Shown piece by piece: positions 20,027-30,321 of a stretch of DNA of 64,000 nucleotides; the stretch's first letter is position 1; the number at the start of each line of letters is the position of its first letter. Origin of the DNA: Janthinobacterium sp. GW458P (lineage in GTDB: Bacteria > Pseudomonadota > Gammaproteobacteria > Burkholderiales > Burkholderiaceae_D); NCBI RefSeq assembly GCF_002127585.1, contig NZ_NEGZ01000003.1:195162-259161 (forward strand), written 5' to 3'. Below the pieces are notes generated by a model. That model was not told where the DNA came from. It saw only the letters and a list, made by a program, of their open reading frames with translations, and searched no databases. The position numbers and the translations under genes were made by a program.

Positions 20027-20983
20027 ATGCCCGATTCCCTCACTCCCCTGTTCCCCGTCCTGTCGCCGAACCGGCACGGCATGCTGGCCGTCGATGACGT
20101 GCACACCATTTACTGGGAAGAGTGCGGCAACCCCGACGGCATCCCCGTGCTGTTCCTGCATGGCGGCCCCGGTGCGGGCCTGTCGCCGCAGCACCGCCGC
20201 TTTTTCGACCCGCAGCGCTACCGCGTGATCCTGTTCGACCAGCGCGGCGCCGGCAAGTCCACGCCGCTGGGCGAGTGGCGCAACAATACGACGCAGCTGC
20301 TGATCGACGACATCGAAACGCTGCGCGCCCGGTTCGGCATCGCGCAATGGCTGGTGTTTGGCGGTTCCTGGGGCTCGACCCTGGCGCTGGCCTACGGCCA
20401 GGCGCATCCGGAGGCTTGCCTCGGTTTCGTGCTGCGCGGCATTTTCCTGTGCACGCAGGCGGAAATCGACTGGTTCATCGACGGCGTGCGCTGGTTTTAT
20501 CCGGACCTGTATGAGGAATTCGCCGCGCCCATACCGCTCGAGGAACGGGGCGACCTGCTGGCGGCCTACGTGAAACGCATCCTCAGCAGCGATCCGGACG
20601 TGTACTGGCCGGCCGCGCGGGCCTGGAGCCGCTTCGAAGGGCGGCGCGTGTATCTGCTGCCGCAAGCGGAAGATGCGCCGAACGACGCGCTGGACCTGGG
20701 CGTGGGCCGGCTCGAATCGCATTACATGGCCAACCTGGGTTTCATGGAAGAAGACCAGCTGATCCGCGACATGGGCCGCATCGCGCATTTACCGGCCGTC
20801 ATCGTGCAGGGCCGCTACGACGCCATCTGCCCGCCGCTGTCGGCCTACCGCCTGCACCAGGCCTGGCCCGGTTCCCAGCTGGAAATGATTCCGGATGCCG
20901 GCCATGGCGCCCTGGAGCATGGCATCGCCTCGGCGCTGGTGCGCGCCACCGGGCGTTTCGCGCCGGGGCGCGGCTTCGCATGA
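20027..20983 (+). CDS. pip: Proline iminopeptidase
   Basis: An alpha/beta-hydrolase (S33) of 318 residues that removes N-terminal proline from peptides in the cytoplasm. The oxyanion motif HGGPGAG is at 45-51, nucleophile Ser114 sits in GGSWGS, Asp265 in QGRYDAICPP and His293 in DAGHG. The DQRGAGKSTP segment typical of proline iminopeptidases is at 71-80. Length is normal for the family. It appears to be transcribed alone, 82 bases after the Lrp-type gene. Confidence 0.93.
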   Translation: MPDSLTPLFPVLSPNRHGMLAVDDVHTIYWEECGNPDGIPVLFLHGGPGAGLSPQHRRFFDPQRYRVILFDQRGAGKSTPLGEWRNNTTQLLIDDIETLRARFGIAQWLVFGGSWGSTLALAYGQAHPEACLGFVLRGIFLCTQAEIDWFIDGVRWFYPDLYEEFAAPIPLEERGDLLAAYVKRILSSDPDVYWPAARAWSRFEGRRVYLLPQAEDAPNDALDLGVGRLESHYMANLGFMEEDQLIRDMGRIAHLPAVIVQGRYDAICPPLSAYRLHQAWPGSQLEMIPDAGHGALEHGIASALVRATGRFAPGRGFA

Positions 20984-21080
20984 GGCCGCAAAGCGCCCGG
21001 CCGGCGCGCGCCACCTGCTACACTATGGCCTGTACAGGCGCCACGGTCGGGCGCCGGTGTGAACCCACGACTTTTTATCC

Positions 21081-21521
21081 ATGAACATACAGATCGGCGA
21101 CATCGGCCATATCATCCAGCTGGCCATCGCGCCGGTTTTTCTGTTGACCGGCATCGGCACCATGCTGGTGGTGCTGACCAACCGCCTGGGCCGCATCATC
21201 GACCGCACGCGCGTGCTGGAAGACCGGCTCGACATCGGCTACAACGATTTTTATATGGATGAGCTGGATACGCTCTATAAGCGTACCCATCTGATCAATT
21301 ATTCGATTTCCCTCAGCACGGCGTGCGGTTTCTTCGTCTGCGTCATCATCGCCATGCTGTTTTTGGGCGATATTCTGAACCTGACCCTGGACAAATACAT
21401 CGCCGCCTTCTTCGTGCTGGCCGTGGTTTGCCTGATCGGCTGTTTTATTTATTTACTGCGCGAAATTTACCTGGCCGCCAGGGCCCAGCGCATCCGGCGC
21501 CATATCCGTCCGCCCCGTTAA
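21081..21521 (+). CDS. DUF2721 membrane protein
   Basis: A 146-residue protein with three hydrophobic segments: LAIAPVFLLTGIGTMLVVLTN near the N terminus, then FVCVIIAMLFLGDIL and AAFFVLAVVCLIGCFIYLL. The pattern NRLGRIIDRTRVLED after the first helix is typical of DUF2721. The function of this family is not known. It ends in a basic tail (RIRRHIRPPR). The next gene begins 44 bases downstream on the same strand. Confidence 0.82.
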   Translation: MNIQIGDIGHIIQLAIAPVFLLTGIGTMLVVLTNRLGRIIDRTRVLEDRLDIGYNDFYMDELDTLYKRTHLINYSISLSTACGFFVCVIIAMLFLGDILNLTLDKYIAAFFVLAVVCLIGCFIYLLREIYLAARAQRIRRHIRPPR

Positions 21522-21565
21522 GCGGCCGCGCCGGTTTTACCCTACTATTGAAGAACGAGTCCCGT

Positions 21566-22021
21566 ATGCACGATTACAAACGCCCCCCCACCCTGCACCG
21601 CTACGGCCAGCGCAGCGAACTCGAACTGGCGCTGAGCCAGGGCCAGTTCCGCCTGACGCCGGCGGGCAATTGTTTGACCCTCAGCTTTTCGCAGGTATGG
21701 GACAAGAAACTGTTCGATTTGTTCGCCCCGGCCGACGCTTGTTTGATCATCCACAATACGGAAGAATTCGGCGAACGCCTGCACCGCGCCGTGCAGCGCA
21801 CCTTGCCCAGCTGGGCCGGCATTGACGGCATCGTCGAATACGGCCAGCGCGCCGCCCTGGGCGCCGCCTTCACCAAGACGCGCGCCGAAGCCCTGGAACA
21901 GGAATGGCTGTTCGCCTGGCGCTCGATGCAGCCGCAGGCCAGCCTCAACCCTGTCACCGTGAAGCTGGGCAGCCTGGAAAACTTCGCGGAAATCCGCGAC
22001 CGCGACACCTATCTGGCTTGA
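21566..22021 (+). CDS. Hypothetical protein
   Basis: A 151-residue soluble-looking protein with no signal peptide and no family that I recognise. It contains short conserved-looking blocks (LTPAGNCLTLSFSQVWDKKLFDLF is split here as LSFSQVWDKKLFDLF, and GSLENFAEIRDRDTYLA at the end). The ATG at 21566 follows a weak GAACGAG site. It may be co-transcribed with the DUF2721 gene 44 bases upstream, and it converges with the START-like gene, one base apart. Codon use resembles its neighbours, so it is probably a real gene. Confidence 0.6.
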   Translation: MHDYKRPPTLHRYGQRSELELALSQGQFRLTPAGNCLTLSFSQVWDKKLFDLFAPADACLIIHNTEEFGERLHRAVQRTLPSWAGIDGIVEYGQRAALGAAFTKTRAEALEQEWLFAWRSMQPQASLNPVTVKLGSLENFAEIRDRDTYLA

Positions 22022-22022
22022 T

Positions 22023-22604
22023 TTATCCGGATTTATCGGCGTGCTGGCTGTCGATGCGGGTGAGCACGGCCGCCATCATGCGCTCGATATCGCCGCGTAT
22101 CATGGTCGTGCCCAGCATGCCGGGCACATAGAAGCCCGGCATCAGCCGGCTGGAAAAGACGATGCGCGTGCCGCCCGTCTCGGGCACCGGATACAGATTC
22201 CAGCGCGATTCGTAGTGCCGCATGTCGCCCGAAATGAGGGCGATGTCGATGGCCGTGAACGGCGTTTCCGTGGCCCGCACCACCAGGTGGATGCCGTGGT
22301 TCATGAACAGGAAGCGGGCCACGCCCTGCTGCTCGATGATCACTTCATTGCCGTTGCGCGACAGCACGCGGCAGGAACTGAGGTCGGGCACGAATTCGCT
22401 CATGCGCTCGTAGGTGGTCAGGGTCTTCCACACGGAGGCCGGCGGCGCCAGCACGCTGCCGCTGGCATCGACTTCATACATGCGCTGCCCGTCGACCTCG
22501 ATGCGCTTGACGTCGACCTTCAGCCGCTCCAGGCGTGGCGCCTGCGCCAGTGCGCTAGCGGGGACGGCGCACAGCAGCAGCAGGCAGAGGAAGAGTCGCT
22601 TCAT
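22023..22604 (-). CDS. Exported SRPBCC/START-like protein
   Basis: A 193-residue protein with a signal peptide (MKRLFLCLLLLCAVPASALA) and a START/polyketide-cyclase type fold: an opening strand (VDASGSVLAPPASVWKTLTTYERMSEFVPDL), central strands with WNLYPVPETGGTRIVF, and a C-terminal helix starting MLGTTMIRGDIERMM. Such proteins bind a hydrophobic ligand in a cavity. The ligand is unknown; the periplasmic location is inferred from the leader. A start at the ATG 12 codons upstream would spoil the signal peptide. Confidence 0.8.
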   Translation of the reverse strand: MKRLFLCLLLLCAVPASALAQAPRLERLKVDVKRIEVDGQRMYEVDASGSVLAPPASVWKTLTTYERMSEFVPDLSSCRVLSRNGNEVIIEQQGVARFLFMNHGIHLVVRATETPFTAIDIALISGDMRHYESRWNLYPVPETGGTRIVFSSRLMPGFYVPGMLGTTMIRGDIERMMAAVLTRIDSQHADKSG

Positions 22605-22744
22605 GCTACCTAGCCTACGGGAAAGTACCGCCCGGCACAAGCTGCGCGTGCCGCCCGCGGCGGCGCCGGCGTGGTTTTAGAACTCCCGGTCTAGAGAAAG
22701 TCGCTGCGGTGATCGTCAATGCTTGTTACCGTACGGCCTGCTGA

Positions 22745-24811
<2,067 letters not shown>

Positions 24812-24821
24812 ATCGAAGGCC

Positions 24822-24862
24822 GGGGTCAGACGGGGACGCCGAGTCCCGCCGGGTCTGACCCC
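24822..24862. repeat. GGGGTCAGAC palindrome
   Basis: The arms GGGGTCAGAC and GTCTGACCCC enclose a smaller stem GGGAC/GTCCC. It sits between the convergent ends of fadH and the YbaL-type gene and may act as a two-way terminator. Related GGGGT...ACCCC palindromes are at 48515-48530 and 57156-57182. Confidence 0.6.
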
Positions 24863-24885
24863 AAATAGCGCTGCACGTGCCGTTA

Positions 24886-26595
24886 TTAATGGCCATGCCC
24901 CTTCTTCGCCGCATCAAAACTCTGCAGCACGTGCTCGGCCATGCCATTGGCCAGTTCGTGTTCGCCGATGAACACCTTGCCCGCGTTTTCCGCGCGCAGC
25001 AATTCCGCCTCTTCCTCGCTGTGCGTGCGCACCACCGTCATGATGGACGGGTTCAGCGCGCGCGCCGTCTCGATCATGGCGCGCACGTGGAAGGTGTCGG
25101 GCGTGGCGATGACGAGCATGGTGGCGTGCGTGATGTGCGCCTGGATCAGCACGGCCGGTTCGCCCGCATTGCCGGCCACGGCCGGAATGCCCTGCTTGCG
25201 CAACTGGTCGACGATGTCGCGGTTTTCCTCGGCCACGACAAAATGGATGCCCCGCTCCATCAGGGCGGCGGCGATGCGCCGGCCCACGCGGCCGTAACCG
25301 ACGAGGACGATCTGGCCCGAGAGCTTTTCCTGCGGCACCGTCATCGGCAGTTCGGCCAGCGGGTCCGTCGTGCGTTCGAACTTGCGGGCGAAATCGCTGT
25401 TGCCGATCACGCGCAGCAGCGGCTTGGCCATGCTGAACACGAGCGGGTTAAGGGCGATCGACAGGATGGCGCCGGCCAGGATCAGGCTTTGCCCTTCCTG
25501 CGGCATCAGGCCCAGGGACAGGCCCAGGGCGGCCAGGATGAACGAGAATTCGCCGATCTGCGCCAGGCTGGCCGAGACGATGATGGCCGTTTTCGGCGGA
25601 TAGCGCAGGGCCATCACGAGCAGGAAGGCGGCGATCGACTTGCCGAAGATGATGATGGCGCACACGGCCAGCACCTGCAGCGGCTTGTCGATGAGGATGG
25701 TCGGCTCGAACAGCATGCCGACGGAGACGAAGAACAGCACGGCGAACGCGTCGCGCAGGGGCAGGGATTCTTCCGCGGCGCGGTGGCTCAGTTCAGACTC
25801 GCGCAGCACCATGCCGGCGAAGAAGGCGCCCAGCGCGAACGACACGCCGAACAGCTTGGTCGAAGCGTAGGCGATGCCGACGGCGGCGGCAATCACGCAC
25901 AGGGTGAACAGCTCGCGCGAGCCGGTGCGCGCCACTTGCCACAAGATCCACGGGAACAGCTTGCGGCCGACGACCAGCATGAAGATGATGAAACCGGCCA
26001 CCTGCCCCAAGGTAACTGCCAGGGTTTGCCACAGGCTGGCCGCCTCGGCGCCCGGCGCGACCTTGCCGCCCAGCGCGCCGGCGAAGGCCGGCAGCAGCAC
26101 GAGGACCAGGACGGTGACGAGGTCTTCCACCACCAGCCAGCCGACGGCGATGCGCCCATTGAGCGAATCGAGGATGCCCCGTTCTTCCAGCGCGCGCAGC
26201 AGCACCACGGTACTGGCCACGGACAGGGCCAGGCCGAAGATCAGCCCGCCGCCGAGACTCCAGCCCCACCAGTGGGCCAGGCCCATGCCCATCGCCGTGG
26301 CGACGCCGATCTGCAGGATGGCGCCAGGCAGCGCGATCTTGCGTACATCCCATAAATCTTCGACGGAAAAATGCAGGCCGACACCGAACATCATCAGCAT
26401 CACCCCGATTTCCGCCAATTGTCCCGCTATTTCCGCATCCGCCACAAAACCGGGCGTGGCCGGTCCGATGATGATGCCGGCGGCCAGATAGCCGACCAGG
26501 GCCGGCAGTTTCAGGCGCGCGGCGATGAAGCCGAAGATGAGGCCGAACCCGAGGGCGGCGGCGATGGTGGTGATCAGGCTGATGTCATGGGGCAT
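24886..26595 (-). CDS. ybaL: YbaL-type monovalent cation:proton antiporter (CPA2 family)
   Basis: A 569-residue inner-membrane antiporter. The first 390 residues form about 12 membrane segments with family motifs (LVGYLAAGIIIGPATPGF, MMFGVGLHFS, VSFALGAFFAGMVL, SLAQIGEFSFI). Residues about 410-540 form a cytoplasmic RCK/TrkA-N domain with the nucleotide loop VGYGRVGRR. The overall pattern matches E. coli YbaL more than KefB or KefC. Members exchange K+ or Na+ for protons. The ion is not decided here. The C-terminal end is His-rich (KKGHGH). Confidence 0.88.
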   Translation of the reverse strand: MPHDISLITTIAAALGFGLIFGFIAARLKLPALVGYLAAGIIIGPATPGFVADAEIAGQLAEIGVMLMMFGVGLHFSVEDLWDVRKIALPGAILQIGVATAMGMGLAHWWGWSLGGGLIFGLALSVASTVVLLRALEERGILDSLNGRIAVGWLVVEDLVTVLVLVLLPAFAGALGGKVAPGAEAASLWQTLAVTLGQVAGFIIFMLVVGRKLFPWILWQVARTGSRELFTLCVIAAAVGIAYASTKLFGVSFALGAFFAGMVLRESELSHRAAEESLPLRDAFAVLFFVSVGMLFEPTILIDKPLQVLAVCAIIIFGKSIAAFLLVMALRYPPKTAIIVSASLAQIGEFSFILAALGLSLGLMPQEGQSLILAGAILSIALNPLVFSMAKPLLRVIGNSDFARKFERTTDPLAELPMTVPQEKLSGQIVLVGYGRVGRRIAAALMERGIHFVVAEENRDIVDQLRKQGIPAVAGNAGEPAVLIQAHITHATMLVIATPDTFHVRAMIETARALNPSIMTVVRTHSEEEAELLRAENAGKVFIGEHELANGMAEHVLQSFDAAKKGHGH

Positions 26596-26807
26596 GCGTG
26601 TGGGGTTCCTTCATGGAGAGGTGCGGATGGAAAAAGATGTTGCTCAGCGGCCAAGTATAAACGCATCAAAGGCCGTGCCGGAAAATTTCCTGCGGCTTTA
26701 TTGCAAAAAACCCGTGCTATATCTTCGTCCAGCTGGCCGCGAACGCCCGCCTATCCACCGCGAACAGCGCCCAATTCAAGCAATCAGGCGCTTCGCCCCC
26801 CAGGCGC

Positions 26808-27929
26808 CTACACCTTGCGCACGACCACGCAGCCGATGGAATAGCCGGCGCCGAACGAGCAGATGACGCCGGTGCTGCCCGCCGCCATATCATCTTGATA
26901 TTTATGGAAGGCAATGATCGAACCAGCCGACGAGGTGTTAGCATAGGTGTCGAGGATGACGGGCGCCTCGTTCTCCTGCGCGTCGCGGCCCAGGATCAGG
27001 CGCGCGATCAGCAAGTTCATGTTCAGGTTGGCCTGGTGCAGCCAGTAGCGGGAGACTTGCGCCACTTCCACGCCGGCCTTGGCCAGCGTCGCCTTGATCA
27101 TCTCGGCCGCCATCGGGCACACTTCCTTGAAGACCTTGCGCCCTTGCTGGCGGAACAATTTGTCGGCCTTGCCCACGCCGGACTCGTCAAAACGGTTGAG
27201 GAAGCCGAAATTGTTGCGGATGGCGTTAGAAAAGCGCGTTTTGAGTTCCGTGCCGATGATTTCGAACTGGTGCGTAGAGACGGCCGTGTCTTTCGCTTCG
27301 ACGATGATGGCCGTGCAGGCGTCGCCGAAAATGAAATGGCTGTCGCGGTCGCGCCAGTTCAGGTGGCCGCTGGTGATTTCGGGATTGAGGACCAGCACGG
27401 CGCGCGCCTGGCCGCTTTGCACGGCGGCCACGGCTTGCTGGATGCCGAAGGTGGCCGACGAACATGCCACGTTCATATCAAAACCATAACCATCGATGCC
27501 GAGCGCATCCTGCACTTCCACGGCCATGGCCGGGTAGGCGCGCTGCATATTGCTGCACGCCACCAGCACCATGTCGATGTCGGCCGGCGCGCGGCCGGCG
27601 CGCGCCAGGGCGTCTTTGGCGGCGGCGACCGCCATTTCCGCCTGCAAGGACAATTCGTCGTCGCCCCGTTCCGCAATGCGCGAGACCATGCGCGCCGGGT
27701 CGAGGATGCCATCCTTTTCCATCACGAAGCGCGACTTGATGCCGGACGCCTTTTCGATGAAGGCCACGCTCGACAGGTCCAGCGCCGTCACCGTGCCCGC
27801 GGCGATCGCGTCGGCGTGATCGGCATTGAATTTTTCTGCGTAGGCATTGAAGCAGGTGACCAGCTCTTCGTTGGAGATCGAAAATGGCGGCGTGTACAGT
27901 CCGGTCCCGCTGATGACGACTTGTTTCAT
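26808..27929 (-). CDS. Beta-ketoacyl-ACP synthase III family protein
   Basis: A 373-residue condensing enzyme of the FabH class with the catalytic triad Cys156 (NVACSSATFG), His298 (YWLHQANLNM) and Asn331 (TYANTSSAGS). It is longer than housekeeping FabH (about 320) because of an insertion around residues 30-60, and it stands outside any fab cluster. It may start a special fatty acid, quinolone, ketone or signal molecule, or act as an alternative initiating synthase. Product unknown. The 175 bases to the ctpA end and the 212 bases to the YbaL gene hold nothing I can identify. Confidence 0.85.
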   Translation of the reverse strand: MKQVVISGTGLYTPPFSISNEELVTCFNAYAEKFNADHADAIAAGTVTALDLSSVAFIEKASGIKSRFVMEKDGILDPARMVSRIAERGDDELSLQAEMAVAAAKDALARAGRAPADIDMVLVACSNMQRAYPAMAVEVQDALGIDGYGFDMNVACSSATFGIQQAVAAVQSGQARAVLVLNPEITSGHLNWRDRDSHFIFGDACTAIIVEAKDTAVSTHQFEIIGTELKTRFSNAIRNNFGFLNRFDESGVGKADKLFRQQGRKVFKEVCPMAAEMIKATLAKAGVEVAQVSRYWLHQANLNMNLLIARLILGRDAQENEAPVILDTYANTSSAGSIIAFHKYQDDMAAGSTGVICSFGAGYSIGCVVVRKV

Positions 27930-28104
27930 GGTTAAACTTTCAAATTTGGCAATCGGCGCGGCGCCGATAAGTGAAGCAAATTTTACACAAACGGGCTCGA
28001 CTGTAGAGAGTTTCGTGTTGCGGGGCAGGGGGAAGTGTGGCGGAAGATTGATTTTTGTCGCGTGGACGGCTGATCGGGGGGCATGGCGCCCCCCGTGGGA
28101 CGGC

Positions 28105-29544
28105 TTACTTCTGCTGTTCTTTCTTGACGTCGGCCTGCACCACCACCGGTTCCGCCTTGGCCAGCTGCACCGGTAAACCTTTCAGGTGGTTCAGCGCCTG
28201 GTGCAATTGAAAATCGTCCTTGCTGCCGAATTCCAGCGGCTTGCGGGTCTTTTCCAGGGCGATGATGCGCAATTGCTCTTCCATTTCGTCGTTGACGGGG
28301 GCGGCCTTGGCGCTTTCCTTGTCGCGGTCGTTGCTCAGGTGCTTGGTCAGGTCCGCTTCGCGGATGCGCAAGCCATTCAAGCCGTCGCCGTCCGCATTTT
28401 CATCGACGAGCAGGTCGGGCACGATGCCCTTGGCCTGGATCGAGCGGCCGTTCGGCGTGTAGTAGCGGGCCGTCGTCAGCTTGACGGCCGTGTCGGCCGT
28501 CAGCTGGCGGATGGTTTGCACGGAACCCTTGCCGAAGGTTTGCGTGCCGATGATGGTGGCCCGTTTGTAGTCCTGCAGGGCGCCGGCGACGATCTCCGAG
28601 GCCGAGGCCGACCCCGTGTTGACGAGCACCACCAGCGGCACTTTCTTGATGGCGGCCGGCAATTTTGCCAGCGCGTCGCCTTCCGAGCGGAAGGTATAGT
28701 ATTCGGCGCGGCCGTAGAACACCTGTTTCGAGTCCGGCAACTGGCCGTTGGTCGAGACGATGGCCGCGTCCTTCGGCAGGAAGGCGGCCGAGACGCCGAT
28801 GGCGCCCTGCAGCACGCCGCCCGGGTCGTTGCGCAGGTCCAGCACCATGCCCTTGAGGTTCGGGTCTTGCTGGTACAGGGCCGTGATCTGCGCGGCCATG
28901 TCGTCGACGGTCGGTTCCTGGAACTGCGATACGCGCAGCCAGGCGTAGCCCGGCTCGACCATCTTCGCCTTCACGCTCTTTTGATGGATTTCCTCGCGCG
29001 TGATGGTGAAGGCCAGCGGCTGCGGTTCATCCTTGCGGGCAATGGTCAGCGACACCTTGGTGCCCGGCTCGCCGCGCATGCGCTTGACATTGTCGTCCAG
29101 GCTGATGCCCTTGACGGGCTGGCCATCGAGGCGCGTGATCAAATCGCCGGCCTTGATGCCGGCGCGGTAGGCGGGCGAATCCTCGATGGGCGAGACGATC
29201 CGGATGTAGCCGTCTTCGCTCAGGCCGATTTCGATGCCCAGGCCGACGAACTTGCCTTCGGAGCCTTCGCGCAGCTCGGCGTAGGCTTTCTTGTCCAGGT
29301 AGGCGGAATGGGGGTCGAGCGAGGCGACCATGCCGGCAATGGCGTCTTCCAGCAGCTTCTTGTCTTCGACGGGCTCGACGTAATCGGACTTGATCAGGCC
29401 AAACACGTCGGCCAGCTGGCGCAACTCTTCCAGGGGCAGGGGCGGTTCGACGGTTTTTTGCGCCATCGCCGAAAATTGCAGCGAGACGGCGACGCCGGCC
29501 ACCACGCCCAGGCCGATCAAGCCGGTATTTTTGAGTTTGCCCAT
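28105..29544 (-). CDS. ctpA: Carboxy-terminal processing protease (S41)
   Basis: A 479-residue exported serine protease that trims the C termini of periplasmic or envelope proteins. After an N-terminal hydrophobic anchor (about 6-28) comes a PDZ domain (about 95-175, FVGLGIEIGLSEDGYIRIVSPI), then the catalytic domain with Ser314 in GSASASEI and Lys339 in TFGKGSVQT, the 25-residue spacing seen in Prc. The start at 29544 follows an AGGTGG site; an upstream ATG-like start would spoil the leader. A GC-rich hairpin lies just after the stop (28075-28095) but without a clear T run. Confidence 0.92.
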   Translation of the reverse strand: MGKLKNTGLIGLGVVAGVAVSLQFSAMAQKTVEPPLPLEELRQLADVFGLIKSDYVEPVEDKKLLEDAIAGMVASLDPHSAYLDKKAYAELREGSEGKFVGLGIEIGLSEDGYIRIVSPIEDSPAYRAGIKAGDLITRLDGQPVKGISLDDNVKRMRGEPGTKVSLTIARKDEPQPLAFTITREEIHQKSVKAKMVEPGYAWLRVSQFQEPTVDDMAAQITALYQQDPNLKGMVLDLRNDPGGVLQGAIGVSAAFLPKDAAIVSTNGQLPDSKQVFYGRAEYYTFRSEGDALAKLPAAIKKVPLVVLVNTGSASASEIVAGALQDYKRATIIGTQTFGKGSVQTIRQLTADTAVKLTTARYYTPNGRSIQAKGIVPDLLVDENADGDGLNGLRIREADLTKHLSNDRDKESAKAAPVNDEMEEQLRIIALEKTRKPLEFGSKDDFQLHQALNHLKGLPVQLAKAEPVVVQADVKKEQQK

Positions 29545-29821
29545 ATTTCCACCTGTGAATGTCGTGCACAAGCGCCAGTCCCCGTGGAGCGGCGCTTTCC
29601 TGAAAGTATAGACCTGAATCTCTGCCCATGTGGGCCGGCCGTGGAAAATCCGTGCCTGGAGCCAGTCTACGCGTGAAAACGGGGCTGCCGGCTTGCCATA
29701 TGTTGCGGTTTTGTATGCGATGTATAGTTACTCTTGAGGGGAGTAAGCATTTGTAAGAGTCGAAAAAAAGCATGTGCGGCGGGCCTATAGTGAATTCGCA
29801 TTCTCGACCCGAAGTGGTTTT

Positions 29822-29851
29822 GCCTGCGTCCGCGGACGCAGGCTTTTTTTT
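29822..29851 (+). terminator. Strong orphan terminator, possible small RNA end
   Basis: GCCTGCGTCC and GGACGCAGGC form a ten-pair stem with a two-base loop, followed by eight Ts. No coding gene ends before it on the plus strand: the whole stretch 29545-29821 lacks a plausible gene. A TATAGT box lies at 29723-29728, so a short untranslated transcript of roughly 100-120 bases from about 29735 is possible. No known RNA family is recognised. Confidence 0.75.
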
Positions 29852-29907
29852 ATCGGCGGGCGCAGTCTCATTTAGACTGGCGCTTCCTCCTTGGCAGCAG
29901 ATAAAAA

Positions 29908-30129
29908 ATGTTAACTGATTTGCAGGCACGTGCCGCGCTCACAGCGCTGATTGAAAAGTATCTGCAGGGGCGGTATCCCGATGCCGGCCTGCTGATCGAC
30001 ATCGTTCAGGATCCGTCACGGCAAGTGCCGATTCGGGGTGTGCTCGAAGATATCGGACAGGTCAGCGACACGCAGTTCACGCAACAGGAGCGGGCGCTGA
30101 TCGACGACCTGCTGTATCTGTATGGATAA
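29908..30129 (+). CDS. Small hypothetical protein
   Basis: A 73-residue acidic, soluble protein with no signal peptide or membrane segment (ends ALIDDLLYLYG). I do not recognise a family. An ATG with a modest upstream GGCAG site and normal codon use support it. It begins 57 bases after the orphan terminator, so it has its own promoter. The gap of 192 bases to the first M13 gene shows no gene. Confidence rests on coding character only. Confidence 0.55.
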   Translation: MLTDLQARAALTALIEKYLQGRYPDAGLLIDIVQDPSRQVPIRGVLEDIGQVSDTQFTQQERALIDDLLYLYG

Positions 30130-30321
30130 GCTCCAGCCCGCCCCATGCTCGCCGGCCTGGACAATGAAAGTCCCTTGAGTCTGGCCGAACTGAGCGGCGA
30201 TTCCCGGGTAGTTCCCGGGGCAAGGATGGTCAAATGGCATGGCCGCGTGCTACATTCCCGTAGCGCCTGGCGCGGCGGGCTATCCGCCCGATCTCTTTGA
30301 CATGCCCCATAAGGACAATCC

